A stretch of 64,000 bases of DNA from Micromonospora radicis (GTDB taxonomy: Bacteria > Actinomycetota > Actinomycetes > Mycobacteriales > Micromonosporaceae): contig NZ_QXEC01000001.1 in the NCBI RefSeq assembly GCF_003583405.1, forward strand, positions 434,001 to 498,000, in the 5' to 3' direction. Each line of letters opens with the position of its first letter. The stretch's first letter is position 1. Shown here in pieces: positions 1-9,847 of the stretch. A program made the translations under genes and the position numbers. The notes beneath the pieces are model-generated. The model ran no database searches. It saw only the letters and a program-made list of their open reading frames with translations, and was not told the origin of the DNA.

Positions 1-3000
1 ACGCTGATGACGGCGTACCAGGCGGTGCTGGCCCGCTACAGCGGGCAGGACGAGATCGTGGTGGGCACCACCACCACCGGGCGGGAACCGGCCGAGCTGG
101 AACCGTTGATCGGGTACTTCGTGAACATGGTGGTGCTGCGCACCGACGTGGCCGACGACCCCACCTTCGGGCAACTGCTGCAACGGGTACGCGGCGTGGT
201 GCTGGAGGCGTGGAAACACCAGCAGGTGCCGTTCGAGAAGGTGGTGGAACGGATCCAGCCGGTGCGGGACCCGTCGCGCAACCCGCTGTTCCAGGTCGGC
301 CTGCAACTGCTCGGCAGCGCCACCCAGAGCACCGAGCCGAACCTGCCCGGCCTCACCGTCTCGGCGCTGGACGCCAACCCCGGCGGACACCCGTTCGACC
401 TGTCGATCACCGCCACCGAGAGCCCGGACCAGCTCCGGCTGGTCGCGGACTACTCGGTGGACCTGTTCGACGAGCCGCGGATGGCCCGGCTGCTGCGGCA
501 CCTGGAACGGGTGCTGCGCGCCGCCGTCGACGCCCCGGACACCCCGCTGTCGGCGCTGCCGCTGCTCGACGAGGAGGAACGCACCCTGCTGCTGCACACC
601 TGGCAGGGGCCGAAGGGGCAGCGGGCCCGGGAACCGGTGCACGTACAGATCGCCCGGCTCGCCACCGAGCGTCCCGACCTGGTGGCGGCCACCCTGGACG
701 GTGCCGAGCTGACCTACGGCGAACTGCACCGCCGCGCCACCGTGCTCGCCCACCGGTTCCGGGATCTGGGCGTGGGCCGCGAAGACATCGTCGCGCTGCT
801 GCTGGAACGCGGCTTCGACCTGATCGTCGGCATGGTCGCCGCGCAGCAGGCCGGCGGCGCCTTCGTGGTGATGGACCCCGGCCACCCGGTACGCCGCATC
901 GAGTTCATCCTCGCCGACACCGCGGCCAAGGCGGTGGTGACCCGCGACGCGTTGGCCGACCGGCTGCCCGAGGAGAGCGGCGCCACCCGGGTGCTGGTGG
1001 ACACCGACTGGCCGGCGCTGGAGCAGGCGGCCGGCGCGGCGGCACCGCTGACCGAACTGGCCGACGAGAACTCCCTGGCGTACGTGCTCTACACCTCCGG
1101 GTCGACCGGCAAGCCCAAGGGCGTGATGATCGAGCACCACGCGCTCAACACGTTCCTGCTCTGGCTCGGCAACATCTTCGACTTCGGCCCCGGTGACCGG
1201 CTGCTGCAACACATGGCGCCGATCTTCGACTTCGCCGAGGGCGAGATCTTCACCGCGCTGACCCGCGGCGTGACCATGGTGTTCGTACCCGAGGAGCACC
1301 GCACCGACCCGGACGTCATCGGGCAACTGCTGGTCTCCGAACGGATCACCTACATCGGCGGCCCACCGGCCATCCTGGGCCGCATCCCGCCGGGCGCCTA
1401 CCCCGACCTCAAGTACATGATCGCCGGTGGGGAGGCGGTGACCGGCGACCTGATCAACCGGTGGAACACCCCGGGTCGCCGGTTCATCAACGGGTACGGC
1501 CCGACCGAGGCGGCCGTCGGCTGCATCTACTACGAGTGCGAGCACCGCACCTGGACCGGCCAGCCGCCGATCGGCCGGGCCATGCCCAACCGGGTGGCGT
1601 ACGTGCTGGACCGGTTCAACAACCTCCAGCCCATCGGCGTACCCGGTGAGGTGGTCACCGGCGGTGAGGGACTGGCCCGCGGCTACCTGAACCGGCCCGA
1701 GCTGACCGCCGAGAAGTTCCTCGACGACCCGTACCGGCCGGGGGAGCGGATGTACCGCACCGGCGACCTGGGCGTGTGGAGCGAGGACGGGCAGATTCAG
1801 TTCCTCGGCCGGATCGACACCCAGGTCAAGCTCAACGGCCTGCGCATCGAGCTGGAGGAGATCGAGTCGACGCTGACCGCACACCCGGGCGTCGCCGAGG
1901 CCGCCGTCGCGCTGCGCGAGGACAGCCCCGGCACCAAACGGCTGGTCGGCTACGTGGTACCGGCGGCCAGCCCGGCGCCGGACACCGAGCAACTGCGGGA
2001 ACACCTGCTCGCCGACCTGCCGCCGTACATGGTGCCGCATGTCTTCGTGGCCCTGGAGGTGCTGCCGCTGACCAGCGTCGGCAAGGTGGACCGCAACCGG
2101 TTGCCGGCACCCGAGGAGGCCGGCCCGGCCGCGCAGGAGGCGTTCGTCGCCCCCCGTACCGTCCAGGAGGAGCAGGTCGCCGAGATCTTCGCGGCGGTGC
2201 TCGGCGTCGACCGGGTCGGCGCGGACGCGAACTTCTTCGAGCTGGGCGGCAACTCGCTGATGGCCGCCCGGGTGCTGTCCCGCATCGCCGAGGTCGGCGG
2301 GGTCAGCGCGACCATGCGCGACTTCTACACCAGACCGCGGGTGAGCGAGATCGCCCAACTGCTGACCGGCGCCGGTCCCGCCGAGCCGGTCGCCGAGCCG
2401 GCAGCCGACCCGGCCCGGGCCCGCCTGGAGCAGGAGATCGCCGACCTCGAACAGCGGCTGCGGGCGGCCCGCGCGGCCCTCGCCGGGCAGCAGGGCGCCG
2501 ACGACAGCCGGCCCGCCGGGCACGAGGGGCAGCGGTTGCCGCTCTCACCGACCCAGGAACAGCTGTGGTTCCTGGAACAGCTCGCCCCCGGCCAGCCGAC
2601 GTACCACATCCCGGTGCCGGTCCGGCTGACCGGCCCGCTCGACGCCGAGCTGCTCGGGCAGGCGCTGACCGCGGTGGTGGCCCGCCACGAGGCGTTGCGG
2701 ACCACCTTCGGCGCCGACGACGACACCCCGTACCAGCTGGTGTCCCCGGCCGGTGACGTCGCGCTGCCGGTGTCGGACCTGAGCACCGTCGCCGACCGTG
2801 ACCAGGCGCTGCGTGTCGAACTGGAACGCGACGCCACCACCCCGTTCGACCTGGGCCGTGACCAGATGCTGCGGGCCCGACTGCTCCGGCTCGACGGCGC
2901 CGAGCACGTGCTGAGCCTGGTACTGCACCACATCTGCGCGGACGGCTGGTCGGCCGGCGTGCTGGTCCGCGACCTGGCCGAGTACTACGACGCGCTGCGC

Positions 3001-5700
3001 CACGCCCGGCAGCCGCAACTGCCCACCCTGCGGTTGCAGTACGCCGACCACGCGCTGACCCAACGCCGACGCCTCGACGCGGGCGAGTTGGCGCCGCAGC
3101 TGGCGTACTGGCAGCGGCAGCTGGCCGACGCGCCGACGGCGGACCTGCCCACCGACCGGCCCCGTCCGGCCACCGCCAGCAACCGGGGCGCGCTGCTGGT
3201 GCACCGGATGCCCGTCGACGTGCTGCACGGTCTGCGCCAGGTGGCGCAGCAGGAACAGGCCAGCACGTACGCGGTGCTGCTGGCCGGGTTCAAGACGGTG
3301 CTGATGCGCTACACCGGCGTGGACGACATCGTGGTCGGCACCGCCGGTGCCGGCCGGGACCGGCCCGAGCTGGAGGACCTGGTCGGCTTCTTCGTCAACA
3401 TGCTGGCGCTGCGGACCGACCTCTCCGGCGACCCGAGTTTCGCCACGGCGGTGCGCCGCACCATGGGCACCCTGCTGGCGGCCTGGGAACACCAGGACGC
3501 CCCGTTCGAGCGGGTGGTCGGCGGTCTCGGCCGGCGCCGTGACCCCAGCCGCAACCCGGTCTTCCAGGTCTCCATCGACCTGCTTAGCGGCGACCTGGTC
3601 GACTTCCGGTTCCCCGGGCTGGCGGCCGAGTTCCTCGACGTCGACCCGGGTGTCTCCCGCTTCGACATGGCGATCAACGCGTACGAGGAGACCGACGGGA
3701 TCACCTTCCGGATCGAGTACGCCACCGACCTGTTCGACGTCGAACGGGTCCGGGCGATGTTCGGGCACCTGGAACGGCTGCTGCGCGCCGCCGTCGCCGC
3801 GCCGCAGACACCGCTGTCGGCGCTGCCGCTGCTCGACGACGCCGAGCGGGCCGAACTGCTCACCCTGGCCCGCGGCGAGCGACGCGAGCACCGGCCGACC
3901 ACGCTGCCGGAACTCTTCGCGGCCAGCGTCGCCCGAGCCCCGCAGGCCCCGGCGGTGATCAGCAGCGAGGGCACGCTGAGCTACGCCGAACTCGACGAGC
4001 GCAGCCGCCGGCTGGCCGCCCGGCTGCGCGCCGAGGGGGTACGCACCGGCGACATCGTGCCGGTACTGCTCGACCGGGGCGTGGCCGAGGTGGTCAGCGT
4101 CCTGGCGGTGCTGCGGGCCGGTGCCGCGTACGCCCCGATGGACCCGGCGGCCCCCGCGGCCCGGCTGGCCTTCCAGGTGCGCGACACGGGCGCCCGGGTG
4201 GTGGTGGGCGACCCTGCGCTGGCCGCGACGCTCGACGGGGTCAGCGCGGTCGACCCGCACGCCGAGCTGCCGGCGGCGGCGGACGAGCCGTGGCGGTCGG
4301 AGCTGAGCCCGTCCGCGGTGGCGTACGTGCTGTTCACCTCCGGTTCCACCGGCGAACCCAAGGGGGTGCTGATCGAGCACGCGATGGTCGTCGGCTACCT
4401 GGAGTGGATGGTGCCGGACTTCGGGGTCGGCCCGGACGCGCGGGTGTTGCACTGCTGCGCCCCGGTCTTCGACCTGGCGGTGGGGGAGATGTTCAGCGCG
4501 CTGGCCGCCGGGGCGGCGGTCGTGGTCGCCGGCCCCGACGAGGTGCACCAGCCGGGCGCGCTGACCGAACTGGCCCGTGCCACCGGGGCGACCCACGTGT
4601 TCACCACGCCGACCGTGCTGGGGCTGCTCGATCCGACCCGGCTGCCGGACCTGCGCGCGGTCATGATGGCCGGCGAGCCGGCCCCGCCGTCGCTGGTGGC
4701 GACCTGGAACGTCGACGGCCGGCGGGTGTTCAACCTGTACGGACCGGCCGAGGCCACGGTCGGCTGCACCTGGTACGAGTGCCCGACCGGTGCCGAACCG
4801 GTACCGCCGGTGCCGATCGGCCGGCCGATGCCCAACCGGCGGGTCTACGTCGTCGACGACACCGGAGAGCTGGCCCCGGTCGGGGTGCCCGGCGAACTGG
4901 TGATCGCCGGGCCGGGGGTGGCCCGCGGCTACCTCGACCGTCCCGAGTTGACCGCGGCGGCCTTCGGCGCCGACGACCGGGCCGGCGACGGCCGGGCCTA
5001 CCGCAGCGGTGACCTGGGCCGGTGGAACCGGGCCGGGCAGTTGGAGTTCCTCGGCCGCCGGGACGGGCAGGTGAAACTCCGGGGGCTGCGGATCGAGCTG
5101 GGCGAGATCGAACACGCCCTGCGCGCGGCGCCGGGGGTGCGGCTGGCGGCCGCCGCGGTGCACGGCTCCGGAGCCGACGCGGTCCTGGTCGGCTACGTGG
5201 TCGGTGAGCTGACCGACGCCGACCTCGACACGCTGCGTCCGGCGCTGGCCGACCGGTTGCCCGGGTACATGGTGCCCAACGTCGTGCTGCGCCTGCCGGA
5301 GCTGCCGCTGACCCGCACCGGGAAGGTGGACCGCAAGCGACTGCCCGCCCCGGACGGCGGCGCCACGCGGACCGCCTACGTGGCACCGGGTACCGACGAC
5401 GAGCGCGCCGTGGCGGGTGTCTTCGCCGACCTGCTCGGCCTGGACCGGGTCGGTGTCGAGGACGAGTTCTTCCTGCGCGGCGGCAACTCGTTGCAGGCCA
5501 TCCGGGCGGTCGGCCGGCTCACCGACGTGCTGGGCGTACCGCTGACGGTGCGGGACTTCTACACCGCGCCGAGCGTCGCCGCGCTGGCGGAGCTGGCCGG
5601 GCGTCGGCGGGCCGCCGAGCAGGCGGCGCAGTGGCAGCTGCTGGACGAGATCGAGCAGCTAAGCGACGACGAGGTGGAACGGCTGCTGGCGGCGGACTGA
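1..5700 (+). CDS. Nonribosomal peptide synthetase, C(partial)-A-PCP-C-A-PCP, 5' end outside window
   Basis: The frame is open from base 1, so the N terminus lies upstream; 1899 residues are visible. It starts inside a condensation domain (about residues 1-195). Module A1 follows with the A3 motif YTSGSTGKPKG near residue 364 and A5 GYGPTEA near 498; PCP1 has GGNSL with its phosphopantetheine Ser at about 752. After a helical, charged linker (about 800-845) comes a second C domain with intact HHICADG at 976-982, then A2 (FTSGSTGEPKG, LYGPAEA) and PCP2 (GGNSL, Ser about 1830). The C-terminal tail, with DEIEQLSDDEVERLL, looks like a docking segment for the next protein. It would load and condense two amino acids in the cytoplasm. 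Both A domains read FDxAxGE at the A4 core, an unusual pocket, so I do not predict substrates. No MbtH-like gene is in view. Confidence 0.95.
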   Translation, partial: TLMTAYQAVLARYSGQDEIVVGTTTTGREPAELEPLIGYFVNMVVLRTDVADDPTFGQLLQRVRGVVLEAWKHQQVPFEKVVERIQPVRDPSRNPLFQVGLQLLGSATQSTEPNLPGLTVSALDANPGGHPFDLSITATESPDQLRLVADYSVDLFDEPRMARLLRHLERVLRAAVDAPDTPLSALPLLDEEERTLLLHTWQGPKGQRAREPVHVQIARLATERPDLVAATLDGAELTYGELHRRATVLAHRFRDLGVGREDIVALLLERGFDLIVGMVAAQQAGGAFVVMDPGHPVRRIEFILADTAAKAVVTRDALADRLPEESGATRVLVDTDWPALEQAAGAAAPLTELADENSLAYVLYTSGSTGKPKGVMIEHHALNTFLLWLGNIFDFGPGDRLLQHMAPIFDFAEGEIFTALTRGVTMVFVPEEHRTDPDVIGQLLVSERITYIGGPPAILGRIPPGAYPDLKYMIAGGEAVTGDLINRWNTPGRRFINGYGPTEAAVGCIYYECEHRTWTGQPPIGRAMPNRVAYVLDRFNNLQPIGVPGEVVTGGEGLARGYLNRPELTAEKFLDDPYRPGERMYRTGDLGVWSEDGQIQFLGRIDTQVKLNGLRIELEEIESTLTAHPGVAEAAVALREDSPGTKRLVGYVVPAASPAPDTEQLREHLLADLPPYMVPHVFVALEVLPLTSVGKVDRNRLPAPEEAGPAAQEAFVAPRTVQEEQVAEIFAAVLGVDRVGADANFFELGGNSLMAARVLSRIAEVGGVSATMRDFYTRPRVSEIAQLLTGAGPAEPVAEPAADPARARLEQEIADLEQRLRAARAALAGQQGADDSRPAGHEGQRLPLSPTQEQLWFLEQLAPGQPTYHIPVPVRLTGPLDAELLGQALTAVVARHEALRTTFGADDDTPYQLVSPAGDVALPVSDLSTVADRDQALRVELERDATTPFDLGRDQMLRARLLRLDGAEHVLSLVLHHICADGWSAGVLVRDLAEYYDALRHARQPQLPTLRLQYADHALTQRRRLDAGELAPQLAYWQRQLADAPTADLPTDRPRPATASNRGALLVHRMPVDVLHGLRQVAQQEQASTYAVLLAGFKTVLMRYTGVDDIVVGTAGAGRDRPELEDLVGFFVNMLALRTDLSGDPSFATAVRRTMGTLLAAWEHQDAPFERVVGGLGRRRDPSRNPVFQVSIDLLSGDLVDFRFPGLAAEFLDVDPGVSRFDMAINAYEETDGITFRIEYATDLFDVERVRAMFGHLERLLRAAVAAPQTPLSALPLLDDAERAELLTLARGERREHRPTTLPELFAASVARAPQAPAVISSEGTLSYAELDERSRRLAARLRAEGVRTGDIVPVLLDRGVAEVVSVLAVLRAGAAYAPMDPAAPAARLAFQVRDTGARVVVGDPALAATLDGVSAVDPHAELPAAADEPWRSELSPSAVAYVLFTSGSTGEPKGVLIEHAMVVGYLEWMVPDFGVGPDARVLHCCAPVFDLAVGEMFSALAAGAAVVVAGPDEVHQPGALTELARATGATHVFTTPTVLGLLDPTRLPDLRAVMMAGEPAPPSLVATWNVDGRRVFNLYGPAEATVGCTWYECPTGAEPVPPVPIGRPMPNRRVYVVDDTGELAPVGVPGELVIAGPGVARGYLDRPELTAAAFGADDRAGDGRAYRSGDLGRWNRAGQLEFLGRRDGQVKLRGLRIELGEIEHALRAAPGVRLAAAAVHGSGADAVLVGYVVGELTDADLDTLRPALADRLPGYMVPNVVLRLPELPLTRTGKVDRKRLPAPDGGATRTAYVAPGTDDERAVAGVFADLLGLDRVGVEDEFFLRGGNSLQAIRAVGRLTDVLGVPLTVRDFYTAPSVAALAELAGRRRAAEQAAQWQLLDEIEQLSDDEVERLLAAD

Positions 5701-5717
5701 TCGCCGGTCACCCCGTG

Positions 5718-5743
5718 GGCCCCGCCGCCGACGCGGCGGGGCC
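5718..5743 (+). terminator. Hairpin between the two NRPS genes (attenuator or terminator)
   Basis: A perfect 11-bp GC stem (5718-5728 with 5733-5743) closes on a CGAC tetraloop. It starts 17 nt after the upstream NRPS stop and ends 23 nt before the next start. No T-run follows. It may partly terminate transcription or protect the 3' end; either role is inference. The following AAAGGAGTGAG supplies the ribosome binding site of the next gene. Confidence 0.5.
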
Positions 5744-5766
5744 GCGGTGCCCCCGAAAGGAGTGAG

Positions 5767-8700
5767 ATGTCCGACGAGACCTTCGACGGCAGGGTCGCCC
5801 AACTGGACGAGCGCCGGCGGCTGCTGCTGGAACGACTGCGCCGCCAACGCCGGGCGCAGCCGGCCACGATCACCGCACGCCCCGCCGGTGCCGAGCGGAT
5901 ACCGCTGTCGCGGGCCCAGGAGCAGCTGTGGTTCCTGGCCCAACTCGCCCCCGCCGAGCCGACCTACAACCTGGTCCAGGCCTCCTGGCTGACCGGGGAA
6001 CTGGACACCGGCGCGCTGCGCCGGGCGCTGGACGAGGTGGTCCGCCGGCACGAGGCGCTGCGTACCGTGCTGGAGACTGTCGACGGTACGGCGTACCAGC
6101 GGGTCCGGCCGCCGGCCCCGGCGGAGCTGGCCGTCGACGACGTGTCCGACCTGCCCGCCGGGCGGCGCCGCCCGGCGGCGTTGGCGCTGTTACAGGACCG
6201 GGAGGTGCACCGGCCGTTCGACCTGGCCGCCGGACCGCTGTTCCGGGCCCGGCTGGTCCGCCTCGGGCCGACCGAACACGCCCTCGCGGTGGCCGTGCAC
6301 CACATCGTGGTGGACGGTTGGTCGATGGGCCTGCTGGTCCGTGAGCTGGCCGCCGCGTACGCCGCCTACCGCCGGGGCGGGGTGCCGGAACTGGCCCCGG
6401 TGCCGTTGCAGTACCCCGACTTCGCCCGGTGGCAGCGCGAGCACACCGCCGAGCTGGACGACCACCTGCGGTACTGGGCGGACCGGCTGGCCGACCTGCC
6501 CACCCTGGATCTGCCCACCGACCGGCCCCGGCCGGCGACCGCGTCGTTCCGGGGCGCCATGCTCGACCATCCGCTGGACCCGCAGCTGCACGCCGGGACG
6601 CAGGCACTGGCCAAGGAGACCGGGGCGAGCCCGTTCATGGTGCTGGTGGCCGGCTTCGGCGCCCTGCTGGCCCGCTACACCGGCGCCGACGACCTGGCCG
6701 TCGGCACCACCTTCAGCGGGCGCAGCCGTCCGGAGTTGGAGCCGGTCGTCGGCTTCTTCGCCAACATGGGGGTGCTGCGGCTGGACACCTCCGGCGACCC
6801 CAGCTTCGTCACCCTGGTCGACCGGGCCCGGGACACCTGTCTGGGCGCGTGGGAACACCAGGACGCCCCCTTCGAGCGGGTGGTGCAGCGGCTGGCGCCG
6901 CCCCGCGACCCGAGCCGCAACCCGCTGTTCCAGGTGGCCGTGCAACTGCTCGACGGCTCCACCTGGGGCGGGCCGGCCCTGCCCGGCACCGACAGCGCCC
7001 CGGTCGACCTGCGGCTGGACCGGTCCCGGTTCGACCTGATGGTCAGCCTGGTCGACCACGGCGACCGGTACTCGGTGCTCACCGAGTACTCCACCGACCT
7101 GTTCGACCAGCAGCGGGTACGCACCATGCTCGAACACCTGGCCCGGCTGCTCGACGCCGGCCTGACCGACCCGGCGACCCCGCTGTCCCGGTTGCCGATG
7201 CTCGCCGGCACCGAACGGGACCGGGTGTTGGCGCTCGGCGCGGGGCCGCGGCGCGAGACCGCCCCGGCCACCGTCTACCAGCTGGTCCGCGCCCAGGCCG
7301 AGCGCACCCCGGCGGCGGTGGCGCTGCGCCACGACGGCGACCAGCTGACCTACCGGGATCTGCTGGACCGGGCGGCCCGCCGGGCGGCCCGGCTGCGCGC
7401 CGCCGGGCTGCGCCCCGGTGACCTGGTGCCGGTGCTGTTGGACCGCGGCGTGGACGAGGTGCTGACCCCGCTCGCCGTCTGGCACGCCGGCGGGGTCTAC
7501 CTGCCGCTGGACACCGCCGCCCCGCCGAACCGGTTGCGCCGGATCCTGACCAACGCCGCCGCCCGGCTGGTGCTGACCCGCACCGAACACGCCGACGGGG
7601 TGCCGCCGGGGCCGTGGCAGACGCTGCTGCTCGACACCGGTGACCCGGCCGACGGCGTCGAACCGGAGCCGTCGACCGGCCCGGACGACCTGGCGTACGT
7701 GCTGCACACCTCCGGCACCACCGGCGACCCGAAGGGCGTCCAACTGCCGCACCGGGGCTTCGTCACCTATCTGGACTGGATGCGCGGGCAGTGGCGCTGC
7801 GGGCCCGGTGACCGGGTGCTGCACGGCTGCGCGCCCGTGTTCGACCTGGCCGCCGGTGAGGTGCTCGCCGCGCTCACCTCCGGTGCCACCGTCGTGGTGA
7901 TCGGCAAGGACCGGCTGCTCTCCCCGGGTGGGCTCGCCGAGACCCTGGCCCAGGAACGGATCACCCACCTCTTCCTGACCCCGACCACGCTCGGTCTGGC
8001 CGAGGGCGACACCGCCCGGTTCGACGCGCTGCGGGAGGTGATGGTGGGCGGCGAGGTCTGCCCGACCGACCTGGTGACCCGCTGGGCCCGGCCGGGTCGC
8101 CGGTTCGTCAACCTGTACGGTCCGACCGAGGCCACCGTGGGCTGTCTGGCGTACGACTGCACCGACTGGACGGCACCGTCACCGCCGCCCATCGGGCGGA
8201 CGATGCCGAACCGGCGCACCTACGTGGTGGACCGCTGGGACAACCCGGTGCCGGTCGGGGTACGCGGCGAGATCCTGGTCGGCGGGGCCGCCCTGAGTAC
8301 CGGCTACCTCAATGACCCGGAGCTGACCGGGCAGCGGTTCACCGTCGACCCGTTCGACCCTGGCGGGCGGGTCTACCGCACCGGCGACCAGGGACACTGG
8401 GACGCCGAGGGCCGGCTGCACTTCGGCGGCCGGCTGGACGGCCAGGTCAAGCTGCGTGGGCTGCGGATCGAACTGGACGAGATCGAGGCCGTGTTGAACC
8501 GGCATCCGGCCGTCACCCGGGCCGCGGTCACCGTGGTCCGGGACGGCAACGGCGTACAGCGGCTGGTCGGCTACCTGGTGGACGGGGCCGGGCCGGCGCC
8601 GGACGCGGCACTGCGTACGCACCTGGCGGCGGAACTGCCGGCGCACCTGGTGCCCGGCCAGTTCGTCCGGCTGCCGGCCCTGCCGCTGACCACCAGCGGG

Positions 8701-9789
8701 AAGGTGAACCGGCGGGCGTTGCCGGCTCCCGAGGCGGGTGACCCGGCCGCGCCGGGGGTCGCCGCGGCCACCCCGACCGAGCGGCAGGTGGCGGAGATCT
8801 TCGCCGAGGTGCTGGGGGCACCCCGGGTCGGCGTCGAGACCTCCTTCTTCGACCTGGGTGGGCACTCGTTGCAGGCGGCCCACGTGCTGTCCCGCGTCGC
8901 CGGGCGGCTCGGCGTGTCGGTGCCGCTCAAGCAGTTCTACGCCACCCCCACGGTCCGGGCGGTGGCCCGGCTGGCCGGCCGGGGCCCGGTGGCGGACTCC
9001 TCGCCGCTGGTCACCCTCAAGGCGGCCGGTGGGCGGCCCCGGCTGTACTGCCCGCACGCGGTCTCCGGCTCGCCGTACTGGTACCTGCCGCTGAGTCGGG
9101 CGTTGCATCCGGAGCAGCCGATGGACGGTTTCGAGGCGCCGGGGCTGGAGGGCGACGCCGAGCCGGTCGAGGACCTGGTGGCCCTCGCCGCCCGGTACGT
9201 GGCCGCGTTGCGGCAGCGCCAGCCGCACGGGCCGTACCTGCTGGCCGGCTGGTCGATGGGGGGCTTCCTCTGCTTCGAGATGGCCCGTCAGCTCGCCGCC
9301 GACGGTGCGGCACCCGACCTCGTGGTGATGATCGACTCCAATGCGCCGGGTCCGCTGCCGTTGCCCGGCGAGCGGCAGGTCATGGAGACGTTCGTGGCCG
9401 ACCTGGCCGGGCTCTCCGGCACCGCGGCGCTGCCACTGGGTGCCGAGGTGGTCGACGCGGCGGATCCGATCGCGGCGCTCACCGCGTTCCTGGTCCGGCA
9501 CGGGTTGATCCCGCCGGACGTGCACGCGGACTTCGTCGCACACCGGTACGCCGTGTTCCGGGCCAACATGCGGGCCATCTACGGCTACCGTCCGGCCCCG
9601 TACCCGGGGCGGACCGTGCTGGTGCAGGCGGAGCAGGAGGCCAGCCGCGCCGCCTGGCGTCGGTGGGCACCGGCGATGGAGGTGGTGACCCTGCCCGGCG
9701 ACCACTACTCGATGTGGACCCCGGCCAACCTGCCCGCCCTGGCGGCGTTGATCGACGCGGAGGTGCGGCAGCTGCTACCGGCCGGCTGA
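5767..9789 (+). CDS. Nonribosomal peptide synthetase, C-A-PCP-TE termination module
   Basis: This 1340-residue protein is the last module of the assembly line. The N terminus (DERRRLLLERLRRQRR) is a helical segment of the kind that meets an upstream synthetase. The C domain has HHIVVDG at 178-184. The A domain has HTSGTTGDPKG near 647 and LYGPTEA. The PCP has GGHSL with Ser at 1034. The thioesterase carries GWSMG with nucleophile Ser1163, an Asp in MIDSNAP and a His in GDHYS, so release by hydrolysis or cyclisation is expected. The start is ATG behind AAAGGAG. It lies 66 bp after the previous NRPS, so the two are probably one transcript, perhaps attenuated by the hairpin between them. The A4 core FDLAAGE resembles those of the two A domains upstream. 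The product cannot be named from this part of the cluster. Confidence 0.96.
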   Translation: MSDETFDGRVAQLDERRRLLLERLRRQRRAQPATITARPAGAERIPLSRAQEQLWFLAQLAPAEPTYNLVQASWLTGELDTGALRRALDEVVRRHEALRTVLETVDGTAYQRVRPPAPAELAVDDVSDLPAGRRRPAALALLQDREVHRPFDLAAGPLFRARLVRLGPTEHALAVAVHHIVVDGWSMGLLVRELAAAYAAYRRGGVPELAPVPLQYPDFARWQREHTAELDDHLRYWADRLADLPTLDLPTDRPRPATASFRGAMLDHPLDPQLHAGTQALAKETGASPFMVLVAGFGALLARYTGADDLAVGTTFSGRSRPELEPVVGFFANMGVLRLDTSGDPSFVTLVDRARDTCLGAWEHQDAPFERVVQRLAPPRDPSRNPLFQVAVQLLDGSTWGGPALPGTDSAPVDLRLDRSRFDLMVSLVDHGDRYSVLTEYSTDLFDQQRVRTMLEHLARLLDAGLTDPATPLSRLPMLAGTERDRVLALGAGPRRETAPATVYQLVRAQAERTPAAVALRHDGDQLTYRDLLDRAARRAARLRAAGLRPGDLVPVLLDRGVDEVLTPLAVWHAGGVYLPLDTAAPPNRLRRILTNAAARLVLTRTEHADGVPPGPWQTLLLDTGDPADGVEPEPSTGPDDLAYVLHTSGTTGDPKGVQLPHRGFVTYLDWMRGQWRCGPGDRVLHGCAPVFDLAAGEVLAALTSGATVVVIGKDRLLSPGGLAETLAQERITHLFLTPTTLGLAEGDTARFDALREVMVGGEVCPTDLVTRWARPGRRFVNLYGPTEATVGCLAYDCTDWTAPSPPPIGRTMPNRRTYVVDRWDNPVPVGVRGEILVGGAALSTGYLNDPELTGQRFTVDPFDPGGRVYRTGDQGHWDAEGRLHFGGRLDGQVKLRGLRIELDEIEAVLNRHPAVTRAAVTVVRDGNGVQRLVGYLVDGAGPAPDAALRTHLAAELPAHLVPGQFVRLPALPLTTSGKVNRRALPAPEAGDPAAPGVAAATPTERQVAEIFAEVLGAPRVGVETSFFDLGGHSLQAAHVLSRVAGRLGVSVPLKQFYATPTVRAVARLAGRGPVADSSPLVTLKAAGGRPRLYCPHAVSGSPYWYLPLSRALHPEQPMDGFEAPGLEGDAEPVEDLVALAARYVAALRQRQPHGPYLLAGWSMGGFLCFEMARQLAADGAAPDLVVMIDSNAPGPLPLPGERQVMETFVADLAGLSGTAALPLGAEVVDAADPIAALTAFLVRHGLIPPDVHADFVAHRYAVFRANMRAIYGYRPAPYPGRTVLVQAEQEASRAAWRRWAPAMEVVTLPGDHYSMWTPANLPALAALIDAEVRQLLPAG

Positions 9790-9798
9790 TCCCACCGG

Positions 9799-9834
9799 GC
9801 GACGCCCGGCCCACCGTCGTGGGCCGGGCGTCGC
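9799..9834. terminator. Bidirectional terminator hairpin
   Basis: A perfect 16-bp inverted repeat (9799-9814 and 9819-9834) with loop CGTC sits between the convergent NRPS and exporter genes. The stem can be extended by CCGG/CCGG across one bulged base. The position and strength suit termination from both sides. Confidence 0.8.
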
Positions 9835-9847
9835 GCCGGGACAGCGG

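Noticed and set aside
2545..5163. 872-codon open frame on the minus strand across the NRPS gene
   Set aside because: It is the antisense of conserved C-A-PCP domains; composition is Gly/Arg/Val/Gln-rich without motifs, typical of high-GC antisense frames.
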